Shown: positions 11,194 through 22,419 of the stretch, in pieces
Layout: each line of letters begins with the position of its first letter
Numbering within the stretch: the first letter of the stretch is position 1
Source of the DNA: Puccinia triticina
Taxonomy: Eukaryota > Basidiomycota > Pucciniomycetes > Pucciniales > Pucciniaceae
Reading direction: 5' to 3'
Length of the DNA: 64,000 bases
Assembly: GCF_026914185.1 (NCBI RefSeq)
Contig: NC_070563.1
Span: 1,488,001 to 1,552,000, forward strand
Translations under genes and position numbers: made by a program
The notes under the pieces: model-generated
Seen by the model: the letters and a program-made list of their open reading frames with translations, nothing else
What the model was told of the DNA's origin: nothing
The model's database searches: none

Positions 11194-12989
11194 TCCCCTG
11201 CGGGATATTGGGTAAAGGTTGTAGTGTGCATGCATGGTGGCAGTTTTGTTGGCAGGGGTGACTGACAATGGTTGATGGATGGTCTCCGGTCTCTGCAGGT
11301 ATAAGAAGAGTGTTTCACAACCATCCAAAATAGGGGGGTTCATGTTGCAAAAAAAGCAATGCTGATTTCGTCTGCTCATGCACCTGTGAGTAAGGTTTAT
11401 GCCTTGCAGATTGCTTCCAAAGGGGAGCTGCCCAGCCTTGCCCAGCCAAACCTTTTTGCTTTCTCACGATTTTCAAAAGCTGCATCTGCTGGTTTTGGTT
11501 GCTGATTTTTGAAATCAGCCTTACGTGAACCCCCCTAAATATATCTACACCATCCACCACAGTTGCATAGGTACAAACAAAAAGCTACTTGGATTTTCAA
11601 CAAATAAAATAGCCAAAATATATGACTGAACAGTATTGATATCATTGACTAGACCATCTCCATTAGAATAGCACCCTTGACAATGCAATTGTCTTCAAGT
11701 CTTCTCTCTGTTCTGTTGGCAATCATCCTCCAGGGACAAGCTATTGAAGGTCAAGGAATGGCCAGTCCAAAATTTGCAAAGCCGTGCCAAGTAGGTCAAG
11801 AGGCTCTCTGCCTCCAAGAGAGTAACCCCTTCAGCATCTGGGAATATTGCATGTAAGTCTGTGCTGTGCTTGTACAACAAACCATAGTCTCAACTTCCTT
11901 GAAATGCATTGTCCCTCACTCTTGTTTGGATTCACTCCAAATAATCTTGTTTTTTCCTGCTGGATAATTTAAATTATCACTCCAATTTTATGATTACAGT
12001 GAGTTTTGGGAGTTATGACAAGGCTTGAACTAAATTTGACTGCAGTGCAGTTGCAAAAATATTGCCTAAAACTGACACGCTGGTGCCCCAGTGTTGCACT
12101 GCTGAAGTGGTCAAAAATTTAAAGGTATGCCATGTACCTTTCTGCATAATCACTGCCTTTCCATCATATTGGTTTTCTTGTAATCCAAGCTGATCAGTCC
12201 AATTTTGGCCACAGTTTGTGCTCCCAAGAAGAACTAATATCCCTAGGATGGAAGGTTTGGTACATGATTTTTTTCTCGAATCCCTGTTTGATATTTCCAG
12301 CAAGTCCATATCCTTGTTCTCTGCAATTCCAGCTGAAATTTATTTTGTATCACAGCTGTCAAACAGATTTGCCCCCATCCCACCCTCTGCTCGGAGCGGC
12401 TGCACTGCTGCAATCCCCACCTAGAGGGACTGAATTTTGTTGCCCAAACTGTGGTGATTGCAAACACATCTTTTGATCAACCCCACTTTTCCCTAGTACA
12501 ATTTTTCTTTCATGTGTATAATCATGTTCAAAAGGTCCTCAAATTTTACTAATTTTAGAGAGTTCTTCAATTTGATCAAGTTCCACAATTTTTTCCTCAA
12601 ATTTGACAGAACCCCATCTTGTCTACAAACTACTTCCTTGATTCAATCATTCTGTTACAATTAGTTGCGCAATTGTGTTCTATGTAGTTATGAATTTATG
12701 TCTGTAAGTTAAAGTTGAACACCATAAATCCCAATTGTTGCTGACAAAAGGGTTTACTGGCCAGACACAAGATGATAAGGGCTGACCCATTGAGTTCAGT
12801 ATATCAAATTTAAACCGTAGACAAGGAGAGACTTAGTTCACTTTGAGTGTTGGCTATAATGGACCTTAGAACATACAGACTGCAGGTTTAACGCATTTCT
12901 GAAGTTGATTCATTTTTGATTCTTACTTCAACAAAAAACCTAAAGGTATATTGATATTTCAGGGATGTGAAGAGTTTAGTCAGGCCGAT
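11194..12989. other. gene-free stretch right of the TIR element
   Basis: After the interrupted MITE end (11186-11225) there is AT-rich sequence with only short, unrelated ORFs in all frames. I see no protein family, tRNA or clear repeat structure here. Confidence 0.5.
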
Positions 12990-13667
12990 CTACTTTCGTG
13001 CTGAACCAGGTTGTTTGGCCACATAGAAGACGTTCTCATTCTGGGGTTGTTGGCCGAGTCCTCGTCGACGGACTGTATGAACCCCATCAATAGCCATATC
13101 CAAGGTGAGATATTCGTCGTTCGCTATTGGCTTGGAAGGACTGATTTCGCTAGGGTGAGCTGTCAAATGGTTTGGATTGCGTGAACCTGGGATTTTCTGC
13201 TTCCTAGATCTGAGGAAGCCTTCTTGTTTTTGAACGAGGGCTTCCCAGTCGATAGGTAGTGATTCATCGGCCGGCCAAATCCGCCCATCGGGAATCTCGC
13301 ACTGATTGGTTTGCACTCTCAGGTCTTCGGCTGGCTCAAAATCTTTCACTGAATCCACCACGGCCAGCATCGATTGTAAACGATTCTTGAGGTGTTCAAA
13401 CTCGGGCGAGCCTTGGTCTGGTGGTTCTAAAGCAGATAGCCGATGAAGACGAACCATTGCCTCGTCTGTGAGCGGATTACCCGTGGGGCTTGCTTGTAGA
13501 GCTGGTGTTTTAAGTTGAATTGGAATATACCAGTCATCGACAGCGTTAGAATTCGTGTGCGATCTTCGGGAGGAACTTCCAACAAGGGGGTGACTAGAGC
13601 CGTGTAGAGTTCGATGTCGTACTAATTTCGAATTGGCTTGAAGGCGAGTTGCAAATGTTCTTATCAT
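12990..13667 (-). CDS. gatC: mitochondrial glutamyl-tRNA(Gln) amidotransferase subunit C (GatC-like)
   Basis: Single exon, 225 aa from the ATG at 13667 (an in-frame ATG at 13781 would add 38 less likely residues). The chosen start gives a typical mitochondrial presequence: MIRTFATRLQANSKLVRHR, Arg-rich without acids. After it comes the GatC core, LTDEAMVRLHRLSALEPP... followed by a helix RLQSMLAVVDSVKDF, matching the L-T-x-E-x-V-x-x-L-A-x-L...L-x-x-I-L-x-x-V pattern. GatC is the small partner of GatA/GatB that converts Glu-tRNA(Gln) to Gln-tRNA(Gln) in mitochondria. The 120-residue C-terminal extension (DWEALVQKQEGFLRSRKQK, TLDMAIDGVHTVRRRG) is longer than in bacteria, as seen in fungal homologues. 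It is divergent from mL54, another mitochondrial translation gene. Confidence 0.7.
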   Translation of the reverse strand: MIRTFATRLQANSKLVRHRTLHGSSHPLVGSSSRRSHTNSNAVDDWYIPIQLKTPALQASPTGNPLTDEAMVRLHRLSALEPPDQGSPEFEHLKNRLQSMLAVVDSVKDFEPAEDLRVQTNQCEIPDGRIWPADESLPIDWEALVQKQEGFLRSRKQKIPGSRNPNHLTAHPSEISPSKPIANDEYLTLDMAIDGVHTVRRRGLGQQPQNENVFYVAKQPGSARK

Positions 13668-13849
13668 CCCTCCACGCGTCGAGGATTCGAGAGTTGAGTT
13701 TGCAGAACAGAATTGAGCCTGGCCCATGCTGGGAGTGTGATCTCCTGTGAAACTCTGGGAGAAGGTGTCACAGGGTGTCACATGATCTCGGTCACTTGTT
13801 CTGAGGTTTGCGCTGGCCGTTCGAGGCTTTCTCCCTCAAGATCTGGAAA
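13668..13849. promoter_or_regulatory. shared divergent promoter region of gatC and mL54
   Basis: Only 182 bp separate the two chosen start codons, so both genes must be driven from this interval (unless the longer gatC start at 13781 is used). No convincing TATA box is visible. Coordinated control of two mitochondrial translation genes is an inference from the arrangement. Confidence 0.5.
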
Positions 13850-14304
13850 ATGTCTTCCTTCGTGAGATCGAGTCTCCGACTATCGTGCCATTCGGAATCT
13901 AAACCACTTCATTCGAGGACCGCGTCGATCCAATGGGTTCGACATATGGCTTCGGAGACTTCGCAAGGAAAGAAAGCACCCCAAGTGAAAAGTCTGTTCT
14001 CCTCACCTCAATTCACTTTTTGATTGAACTTCAAAGCAGTCGTATGAACAAGCAGCTGATTTTAATCATTTACGTTTGCTTAGAGACGGTACCCGTTTCG
14101 ACTATTCCAGCAGGCTCGCCCATCAAAGGTCTAGCTTACATCAAAGGAGAAAGTGATCCGATCGCCAAAGCGGATGAGGAATACCCGAGCTGGCTATGGA
14201 CCTTATTGGAGCCAAATATGGGCGCTGGAAATACAGATACACCATTACGTGCCATCCGAAGAGAACTCAATCGAGAAAACCGAAATAATATCAGGTATGC
14301 GTGA
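13850..14304 (+). CDS. mitochondrial large-subunit ribosomal protein mL54 (MRPL37/MRPL54 family)
   Basis: Exon 1 (13850-13984) encodes a basic presequence (MSSFVRSSLRLSC...), intron GTGAAA..GAG, exon 2 from 14086. The mature part has SPIKGLAYIKGESDPIA and DEEYPSWLWTLLEP, the signature of the mL54 family (KGLNYLKGKxDPxAxxDxEYPxWLWxLL), ending in a basic helix RRELNRENRNNIR. If translation reads through, it stops at 14304 (117 aa). A usable donor (GTATGC at 14295) and acceptor (14410) would instead add a third exon ending at 14471; family length favours the short form, but I cannot decide. Acts in the mitochondrial 54S ribosomal subunit. Confidence 0.85.
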
Positions 14305-15161
14305 CCGAAACCATACACACCCATACATTATTACTCAAATCCTTGGTTGAAAGCTGCGCACAAATAAGCGGCCCTCAGTCATCTATTATTTTACTTTAAT
14401 TGGCTTGCAGAATGATGCTGATGGGTGGCTCGCTTGACTTGTTGTTTCGAACAGGAAGTCAAACTTTTTGAAGTCTAAAAAATGATCGGATTCGGCATGT
14501 GTTCCTCAGAGGGAACGTTTTTTCATCAAAGTGTAATCATCACTCCAAAAGGTCTTAACCACGTCACTATGGAATTCCTCCAATAATGTAACAAAACAAT
14601 CATTTCCTTGAGCGTATACCTTAGATTACCAGGCTTAGCTAAAGTATATTTCCTTGATGAACGTGCCATTTGATTACGATGCAAATTTCAATCAAATGAG
14701 ATACCTGAGTGATTGGGGTACAGTGACGCTGATTGCTTGGCTTGAGACCAGAAAGATGTTAGTCTTTGCGGCCAAGAATGAGTGATCAAAACAGCTATGC
14801 ATCTATGATTCATTTTGCTACATCCTGGCTGGATCATGATGACTTTTGTTATGTTGTTTGATTTTTGTTTTCTTTCCCATAATTTCTAGATATCTGTTAT
14901 AATACTAGATTACCAAATCAAACGTAACAGAAGGGGGAAAAAATGAACAACAAAATGGCAACATACACCACATGAGAAAGAACGAACGAAAAATATGCAT
15001 AAAGATAACTCAATCACAGTACCTTTCGGTTTGTTTGTTCTAATGTTTTTGGTGGTTTGTTTGGAATGGTTTCAAGTGATGCGATGACTGGTTTTCCACA
15101 AACCAAAAAAAAAAAAAATGATGAGAGACAAAGAACTACGAAAAACAGGGATGGAGAATGG
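14305..15161. other. intergenic, no gene recognised
   Basis: AT-rich spacer between the 3' ends of mL54 and the secreted-protein gene. It contains a possible third exon of mL54 (14411-14471) and an A(13) run near 15105. Nothing else is supported. Confidence 0.5.
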
Positions 15162-16248
15162 TTAAGCAGAATTGTCTATTTTGATTTGAACATTTGCTCC
15201 TCCGGCCCAGAGATATAAAGTACCAGCCTAGAAAGAAAGAAAAAAATAGGAAAGGTGATGGGTAATAAATAGAAATGGCGGGAAGGAAAGTCAGTTTTTC
15301 GGGCTCCCCAGAAACGCCGGTAGCGGGAGAAGAGATAAAGTCACTCAACTTGATTTGAACATGATGCTAAGATCTGCCCCACTGGACCGAAAAGCGTTGG
15401 CGCATAACTAGAAGACGAGGCGATAAAATTTGAAAGGTTGTGGATGATAATATAAAGAAGAAAAGTAAGTATATCTTGTGACAATCATTCCCCTTTGTTA
15501 GTTTGAGTGAGATTTGTCCACCTACACATTAATGACCGCAGCTTGATCGCCAGGGTCTGGATTTCTGTCAGTGACCTTTGAGATGGTGAGCTATGAGGTA
15601 AAGATCACCAAAAATACAAAGTGTGTGTGATCAGTTTCCAAGGATAGAAAATCCACATTTTGCTTGATTCGAGTTATGATAAAGAGATGAATCTTACCGA
15701 ACATGTGTTTGCAGATTTAGAGACAGGTCGAGACAAGGAGAGAGAGTCAGATGCGTTGAACGGGAGTTGTGAGAGTGCACTGGTGGTACCAGATATGTTT
15801 AGCAAAAAGTCAGTCTCATAGACCACTCGGCCGACTTGGAGCCGAATCACTTACCCGTAACAGTCTTGGAGAGAGATGGCATTGCTCATGGAGCTTCTTG
15901 AACATCTTGGTTTAATGTATCCTTTCATGGAAGACATGTTTGATATTGAGCTAAGAGTAGGAATAACGAGGATGGATGTGAGATGAAAACCCACAGCTGC
16001 TATAATTTTATGAGGGGGTTAGCGGAATGATTCTGATGTTTAGGGACATACGTTAGGCTGTGTTGAGTGGATTGCTGATTGGTTGAATCAGTTTTACTGG
16101 TCGAATCAGTTTTACTGCTAGGATCAGTGGTTCTGAATGGAGAGGCCTCAGTGATTTGGATGCTGGCGATGGCCGAGAGGAAGAGTAGGAGTCGGGTGAA
16201 AGTCAGATAGCAAGGTGATCCGCAAGATGAACCGAAGAAAAGTGTCAT
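15162..16248 (-). CDS. small secreted protein, six exons, 187 aa (effector candidate)
   Basis: Exons 16248-16052, 15950-15855, 15779-15698, 15590-15526, 15407-15350 and 15227-15162 join in phase with good donors (GTATGT, GTAAGT, GTAAGA, GTAGGT, GTTGAG). The N-terminus is a signal peptide: MTLFFGSSCG..., hydrophobic LLLFLSAIASIQI, then a likely cut after TEASP. A Ser/Thr-rich linker follows. The C-terminal half has regularly placed Cys (PRCSR, QDCYG, NTCSL, ASCSN) and the conserved-looking tail LYLWAGGANVQIKIDN. Lengths of 58-96 nt for inner exons are typical of rust secreted proteins. No enzyme domain is recognised. Function unknown; secretion is the only firm prediction. Confidence 0.7.
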
Positions 16249-16267
16249 TGGACAGAGATAATCAGTA

Positions 16268-16876
16268 TCAAAAGGAGCGGCAACTCGATAAATGACGAGA
16301 AAAGAGAGTAAAAGAAGAGGATTTGGGTTGAATTTTTTTTTTATGAAGTGTGAGTCTAGCTATGTTGTGTTGAGAGGTAGAAGAAGTCGGTGTGGGGGAG
16401 TGAAAATATCCGCGGAGGTCTGTAAGTGTAAAATGATAGTCGTTGTTTGAGTCATGAAGATGAACAAGTGAAAAATCTGTCAAGGGTTGACGATGATGCA
16501 AGCAAACATTTCTTTCTGGGGGCGGGAAGATGGGGGGGAGAGGCTTCTCTGAGTGGAAGCGCCCAGGTTTTTGTTGTTGGAAGATGGTGGCACGCAGACC
16601 AGCCAGTCGGTCAAACCGCGACAGCAGATTAGAAGCATTCTCGGTCGACGGAGAAGGAGGGCTGCATGGGACATACGTGGTCGAGGGAGATGGAGCCCGT
16701 GACATCACTCGCTGGGCCTGCTCGTCCGGACAGATGGAGATGGACCGATGGCGGAGTGTTGTCTCATCTCGGCGGGGGCTTTCTCCGAGCAGGGAGACCC
16801 GTCTCGCCGAGGGCAGTCCCTTCGATGTGCCACAGCCCGGCTCCTGAAGGGCATGTCTCACCCGCGACGCCGGCAA
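16268..16876 (-). CDS. hypothetical Ser/Pro-rich ORF, doubtful
   Basis: An open frame of 202 codons, Ser/Pro/Arg-rich (SRAPSPSTTYVPCSPPSPST, RFHSEKPLPPIFPPPER). It ends 20 bp upstream of the secreted-protein start, on the same strand, and lies in GC-richer DNA than its neighbours, where open frames are common on both strands. No family, no splice support. It could be a real exon of an uncharacterised gene or chance. Confidence 0.25.
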   Translation of the reverse strand: MPASRVRHALQEPGCGTSKGLPSARRVSLLGESPRRDETTLRHRSISICPDEQAQRVMSRAPSPSTTYVPCSPPSPSTENASNLLSRFDRLAGLRATIFQQQKPGRFHSEKPLPPIFPPPERNVCLHHRQPLTDFSLVHLHDSNNDYHFTLTDLRGYFHSPTPTSSTSQHNIARLTLHKKKIQPKSSSFTLFSRHLSSCRSF

Positions 16877-17569
16877 GCAAGCACCTGGTTACCGGGATGG
16901 GGCTAGACAATGACAGGTGCCGTCCCCCCGGGAGAAACGCGCTAATGGACTGATCGTAAATTCCAAGCGGGAGCACCACTTTCCTTGAGCGTCCCTGGGA
17001 GCACTGCAGCCATCCTTTCCTCCGGGGGATGCTTCGCACGGACGCCCCATCGGCAACTGGACACCCAACATTATTGCGGGGTGAAAGGGCGCAGCACGCC
17101 ATCCAAACGCTCACAGCGCAGACAAGCCCTGTCTCGCTTCAGGAAGGGCGCCCAAAGGCTCCGGCCATCCGCCGCCGACCGCGCTAGACGCGCGTTTGTC
17201 GAGGCTGTTTGTTCAGCTTTGTGTCTGCCCCAACTGGCCAACTCCGATCGCGCCTTGGAAACGACTCATGAAGGGGGCTGAGCCCCGCCAGACGGGGGCT
17301 TTGTTCCAGAAGATATGTGTAATCTCATCAAAGGGTTGGCTCGAATCCACCCAGCTGGTAGTAGAAAGGATGCCTTTGATGGCCATGGGCGCTTGCCGGA
17401 TCCTCCTTGCAGGGCTCAACAAGTGATGGCCGCCCAACGAATCAGTTTATAAGCCCTTGGAGTGTTACCAGCTTGAGCTTCTTCATTTCGCTATCCTCAT
17501 TTAGGCAGTTCGACACTCGCCCTTTCACTTTAGTGGTTCTTTTTGTTTGTAGAATAATTTTCTGATTGA
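16877..17569. other. GC-rich intergenic stretch before the 435-aa family gene
   Basis: Several short ORFs occur in all frames, none with recognisable protein character. The last 100 bp are pyrimidine-rich (TTCATTTCGCTATCCTC...) and end just before the ATG run at 17570, so they probably include the promoter and 5' UTR of that gene. Confidence 0.4.
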
Positions 17570-18947
17570 TTGATGATGATGATTGAGGACGAATTCCGAC
17601 TGCTTGCTGGACTGGTGGCGCCCTTCGACGAGCTGGACCTCAGACAACCAGAACAAGGTCAGTCCTACTCCGGCATACCCCTCCTCATCTCCTCAACTAA
17701 CCATGCAGAATTCGCGCTGAAATTGAGCCCTCCCCCCAAAAAAACCTCGTACCGAAAATCTTTCAGTTCGCCTGCTTCAAGCTCTCAAGAAGCTGCGCCG
17801 AAGGAGTAATAAGATTCATCGCGCGCTGGTCAGTCTGTCGCCGCATCCGGCGGACTCGATGCACCGATCCACAATAATACAGAACAGGATACGATGGCGT
17901 CTTCGGACGAAACAACTACCTGTGCTGCACGACCAGCTCCATCGCCTCTCGCTGCTGCTGGACCCATCCTGTCTGCCGGAACGGCCCAACGGACGGTTCC
18001 GCGAAGCTCTGGGGATCTTACTGGAGATGGACGACTCGATCGAGCTGATCAAGACGTCCGCCGACTCGGTCTGGTATGATGAGCAGGCCCTCATCGCCAC
18101 ACCCGACGCCAATCCTCCGCCGGGCTCAGAACATCTCGAGCACTTGACCGTCCATCGGTGTCTGCTCGTCGTCTCAAATTGCAAGAGCGTGCTCATCGAA
18201 CTCTCGCGTGCGATCGAATCCTACGAGCGCTTCTTTCGCGTCTTGGTCCTCACCGATGGACGGGTCTGCGAGGCCGACCAGCCGGCCGACTATCTGCAAG
18301 AGTTCAGGAAGGAGAGCATCCCCCGAACGGTCGCCGAACAGCTGCAGCGGCTCGAAACATTCATCCACTGGCTACTACTCTCCAACCTGGCCATTCTAGA
18401 GTCCGACTGGCGAGCGATGATCGTGGCTATCGACGAGACCTTAACCAACCTGCTCGAGTTCGGAAAGGCACCCTCGATCAGGCACGATCCCGAGAAGCCG
18501 AATTTACCAAGACAGATCGAGGCCCTGATCCCGGTCGTCAAGCTCTCGCGACTGTTCCTCAACAAGCTCTCCAGTCCAACCAACAGTCTGCCTCGGCTGA
18601 CCTCAGGGATGTCCCTCGAACTCATCGACAGCTTGCGTCTGGCCACCAGCCCTATCCCCTTCGACCTCAGCGATATCCTCAACACATTCGATACCCCTCG
18701 CCCCCACCACATCGCTCTCACCACGGCCATCCAAAGTCTCGTCGGCTCGGCTAGAAAACTCAACTCGATCTTCAACAATCACTTCGACTCCCTCCAGCTC
18801 GACCCCCACCTGAACCCGCTCGGTAACGGCCCTATCTGGTTCAAGCTCTGGATCACCGAATTCGACCTTGCTATGGTCACCTTCATCCGGATCTCTCAAA
18901 ATACTGTCGACGATGATGCCGCTAACCAGGCAGAGTCTGTATTCTAA
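17570..18947 (+). CDS. helical cytosolic protein of unknown function, two exons, ~435 aa
   Basis: Exon 1 17570-17657 (MMMMIEDEFRLLAGLVAPFD) and exon 2 17728-18947 join in phase through a GTCAGT donor and a TTGAG acceptor. The alternative, stronger acceptor at 17708 (CATGCAG) leads to a stop at 17809, so either the weaker site is used or the A(7) run near 17740 carries an indel. The protein is Leu-rich and helical with repeated L-x-x-L patterns (RLLQALKKLRRSNKIHRAL, QLPVLHDQLHRLSLLLDP, WLLLSNLAILESDWRAMI). No enzyme motif is seen. It resembles lineage-specific multigene families of rusts in style, from memory only. High GC and no transposon debris indicate a living gene. Confidence 0.7.
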
Positions 18948-19614
18948 TCTATATACGTAAATACTTGGATCTGCATCACTCACTTTCTCCCTTGTCGACA
19001 AGGTTTAACTTGAACATGTATCTCTTTAACTTTCCTGCTCTTAGCCTTGGTCCTTAATCATTGCACCCACGTTTAATTTGAGCCATTTGACTGTGTCGAT
19101 TCCTTGCTTGCTTCCTCTAATATTTTCTCCAATTTATTAATTCTCAATTCTTTGCTGTATATAGATGTAGAGCTTTGAATATGTATCCGTATACGGATGT
19201 TGATTTTCCCTGAGGGTTTGACGGGATCTGATCATCTATTCTAATAGTTGATAATTCCTCTTTTGCTCGTAAATGATTTATTTGTATCCACGTTCTCAAT
19301 GCAAGCAACAGCGCAAGTTAATTTGTCTGCTGTCGTGATATTAAATTCACCCAAACTTCATTTTCTCCGCGACGGTCCGCCGAATAAAAGTCAAATGAAA
19401 TCACCCTGTGCTCTCACAAGATGTGCTTTTCCAATTAAAAATCCAAAACGAAGACAAGGGGAATGGTTGAACTTGTACACTTTATTTTATATATAAAGTG
19501 AGAGGAAATTATCAAAGATAAACCAATCTGGTTACAAGAAAATTACGAGAGGAACAATAACACCATTATCAAAAAGGAAGTTCAAAAGAACGAAAAAAGA
19601 AGGATGGGTGAGGT
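18948..19614. other. convergent 3' intergenic region
   Basis: AT-rich spacer between the 3' ends of the 435-aa gene (plus) and POL12 (minus). Nothing but UTR-like sequence is supported. Confidence 0.5.
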
Positions 19615-21956
19615 TCACAGCTTGACGATATCAGCCCTGCAGCGTTCAAAAAGGAGATGTTCGAGCCCGTCATCGTCTTCGCTCGTTTGAGCCAAAGCTT
19701 CCAGGAGACTTTCGCGATTGAAGTCATGGATGGTCAGGTGAGCAAAGGTTCCTGTGCCCCGAGGCTTACAGAGTTGTCTTGGGTTGACCACTACAGTTGA
19801 GTCAATCGACTAGATCCCCCGTGCCAACATAAGTTATCAAATTGTTGTGGGTGTCAGTTATCGATTCATCTGTTTTAATGGGGTGCCATGGCCAAGTGAG
19901 GGTCTCATTCACCTTAACAAATGCAGTAAAGTTGGTGGGTAAGATCATGATATCTGCTCCGACTGTGTCGTGTTTGAGTAGATCCAGATGGGTAACATCT
20001 AAGTTTATTGGATCGAATCCACTCCCGATCGCATGTGGAAAAAGCGGGTAAAAGCTGGAGGAAAATCGGCAGGATGTAGTGAGGAAAGAGCCGGTTTTTG
20101 CTTTTAGGATGATCACTTGTGCGTTATCGATAGGGACGTGAGACGGGGAGGAACGTTACCTGCGTTGTCTCATGACGTGGCGACAAGCTCTGCAAATGAC
20201 ATTCGTAGCGTTGGGATCGGCTGCCTCTTGATCAGCTTCCTCTTCGACGACCACCGTAGCTTGTTTGAAAAACTCCTCCTTTTTTAGAGGCATCAGGACG
20301 TCGACATTGTTGATTCCGATGACGATTTCATTGATGCTGATGGTCGCCGGATTGGGCAGACAGACTATCTTTCCCCCGACCAAACCTAGCTCTGGATCTT
20401 TCATATTCAGCGCCGCTTGCGGATAGACCACCTGGCTCACCAGTAGATCCCGCGGTGATGGGATCAGGATCACGTGCGTCCGTGGCGAACTCGCAACGAG
20501 TTTATTCAGCCTACTTGAGATTTTTTCTCGGAAAATCGTGCTGGGCATTTGGGTTATATTCCCGGTTTTAATCAACGTGTGATTAGCATCTATAAATGGG
20601 CCCAGCTAGAAAAATAAAAAAAATGTGCCGGAGATAAATTTAGTTGGGTGCAAGGTGGTAAACATAGCTTGAAGCATATACTCAAAGATTTTAGAGTGTG
20701 ATATATTCGGAATGAAGACTGACGAGGATCACACAATCAGGCTGGTCTACCATCAATCGATCGATGAAAGCGTCAAATGGCACAAAATCCAAATCGTTAT
20801 CCCACGTAAACGGCCCACAAGCAACAACCAATGAGATAGGCGTCGGTGGGTTGGTCAGATAACTCAATAACTTCTTAGGCGCCGTTGTCGCAGGGTCTGC
20901 CATCGGCATCTATCAGAGCAGTACATAGTGATTGAGATCCACCGAGAACATGGTAGATCAGAAGGAAAAAAAAAATGAGCTACATAAACTCCTTCGGTAA
21001 GACTAACAATTCTGATTATTAAGTCAAAAGCCATACAGATAAGATCTCCTGAACGCTGAAGTAAGTTCCGCCACCATTCCGACCCCGGAGACCGACGATC
21101 GCGCCTGGGAACAAGCCGATACCGTCCTCGTGTGGTCCGACGCCATGGACTTTCAGATCGTCAGCCCATTGCAATCTGATCCTCCTGCCATGGCCGATCA
21201 TCCGACTGGTTTCGAGCCAACAGGCCTGGTCAGATATTTTCGAGTCTTGCGTTTCGGCACATATCCGACCGTAGGCCCAGATATCTTCCTGGCTGACCAC
21301 ACTCGGATCCGCCCACTCCTCGATCTCGTACCATTCTGCCAGGATCATGGCGGCCTCTTCAAGTAGTCGGTCAAGAACGTCGGAGCGGTCCGAGAGCTTC
21401 TCGTACATATACCGATAGTTGAATTTCCCTGGGTCTTTGGACTTGTAGGGGTCGAAGTGGAGGGGCAGGGGGCGGGGCTTGGAGGGTTCGCTGGGGGAGG
21501 ATGCGGCTGGGAGATGCTGGTTCAAGGACTCGATGGTTTTGAATCGCTCGAGGCGGTTGAGGAAGGTGGTCCGAAGTTCCGATGGTTTCAATGATCGCGT
21601 CCCGGCGATAGCCGATGGCGTGAGTTCGTTTGCTGATGTTGAGGGTCCGACGAGCGGTTGGATGGCTGGGGAGAAAGGACTGGTGGGTGGCTGTTGGCTG
21701 ACAAGGTCGCGCTGGGCGGATGGGCCTGCAGTCCGGCTCGAGGTAGCGCTCTGGCCCGAGGGCGTCCCCGCAGGTCTGCGTGTGGTTTTATTGGGCGTCA
21801 AGAAGTCCAGCTCATCGAGACTGTGTGCGGAGAGGAAATCGAGTGAGTACCGAGTAGCAAGCAAGTGGTTTTCGATTGATTGACTTACTGTTTCGCAGCC
21901 TTCTTCATCGGTGCCCCTGACATTCCCGGTCGACTGATTTTGGCTGAGCTCTTCAT
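19615..21956 (-). CDS. POL12: DNA polymerase alpha subunit B (primase-polymerase complex)
   Basis: Six exons (21956-21889, 21820-21037, 20909-20724, 20605-20160, 20054-19913, 19809-19615) join in phase to 606 aa. The OB-fold region is at about 220-310 (GHGRRIRLQWADDLKVHG...GAIVGLRGRNGGGTYF), followed by the inactive calcineurin-type phosphoesterase domain: ACGPFTWDNDLDFVPFDAFI, CVILLGPFIDANHTLI across an intron, VILIPSPRDLL, SINEIVIGINNVD, FYPLFPHAIG, ADIMILPTNFTAFVK and VVVNPRQLCKPRGTGTFA. All are landmarks of Pol12/POLA2. The protein tethers primase to the catalytic subunit and starts lagging-strand synthesis. The N-terminus before the Ser/Pro linker is short (MKSSAKISRPGMSG...LDELDFLTP); an upstream start is blocked by a stop. 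Confidence 0.92.
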
Positions 21957-22419
21957 TTTTTCTGGGGGTTTTCCGACTTCGACGACAGGCGCTCGGCGTA
22001 TTGTTACAAAGGAAGAGTGGAAGCTGTTGGATGTTCGTGTGCAGGTGGGGTCGCGTCGCGTCGAGACTCGCTACTGCTAGCATCACACGAAAGAATGCTT
22101 ACACATGTTTACATACATATGACGTAAATCTCAATCAATGTGTATGATCTCCCACATACGAGCACCGGAGACCAGATTGGACTTTGTGTACACGCAAGAT
22201 CAACCAAAAAAAATCAGGAAATTATGGGGCACAGATATTTGACTTCATTCATTCATTCACAAGCGACAAGTAATCATAAACCAAAGGGAGCAATACACCC
22301 AATTTTTACAAAAGGGAAAAAAGAAGGGAAAAAGTTGAGGGCAGGGTTACATCTTACTATGTATGTGAAAAGGGTGGACACTACATGTCAACAGAGACGG
22401 TTTTTTTTTCTGTCTTCAT
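21957..22419. other. intergenic between POL12 and the 2169-aa gene
   Basis: Both genes read on the minus strand, so this holds the POL12 promoter and the 3' UTR of the large gene. No other feature seen. Confidence 0.5.

Noticed and set aside
5519..11194. 9-bp target duplication (Mutator type) for the 5.66-kb element
   Set aside because: The ninth base differs on either side (TACCAAGTA against ACCAAGTAT); only 8 bp match.
16764..17437. Idea of a ribosomal RNA or organellar insert because of GC richness
   Set aside because: No conserved rRNA strings were recognised; treated as intergenic.
18158..18754. 198-aa plus-strand and 162-aa minus-strand ORFs
   Set aside because: Shadows of the 435-aa gene in GC-rich sequence.
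21130..21883. Plus-strand ORFs of 78 and 134 aa
   Set aside because: Antisense shadows of POL12 exon 2.
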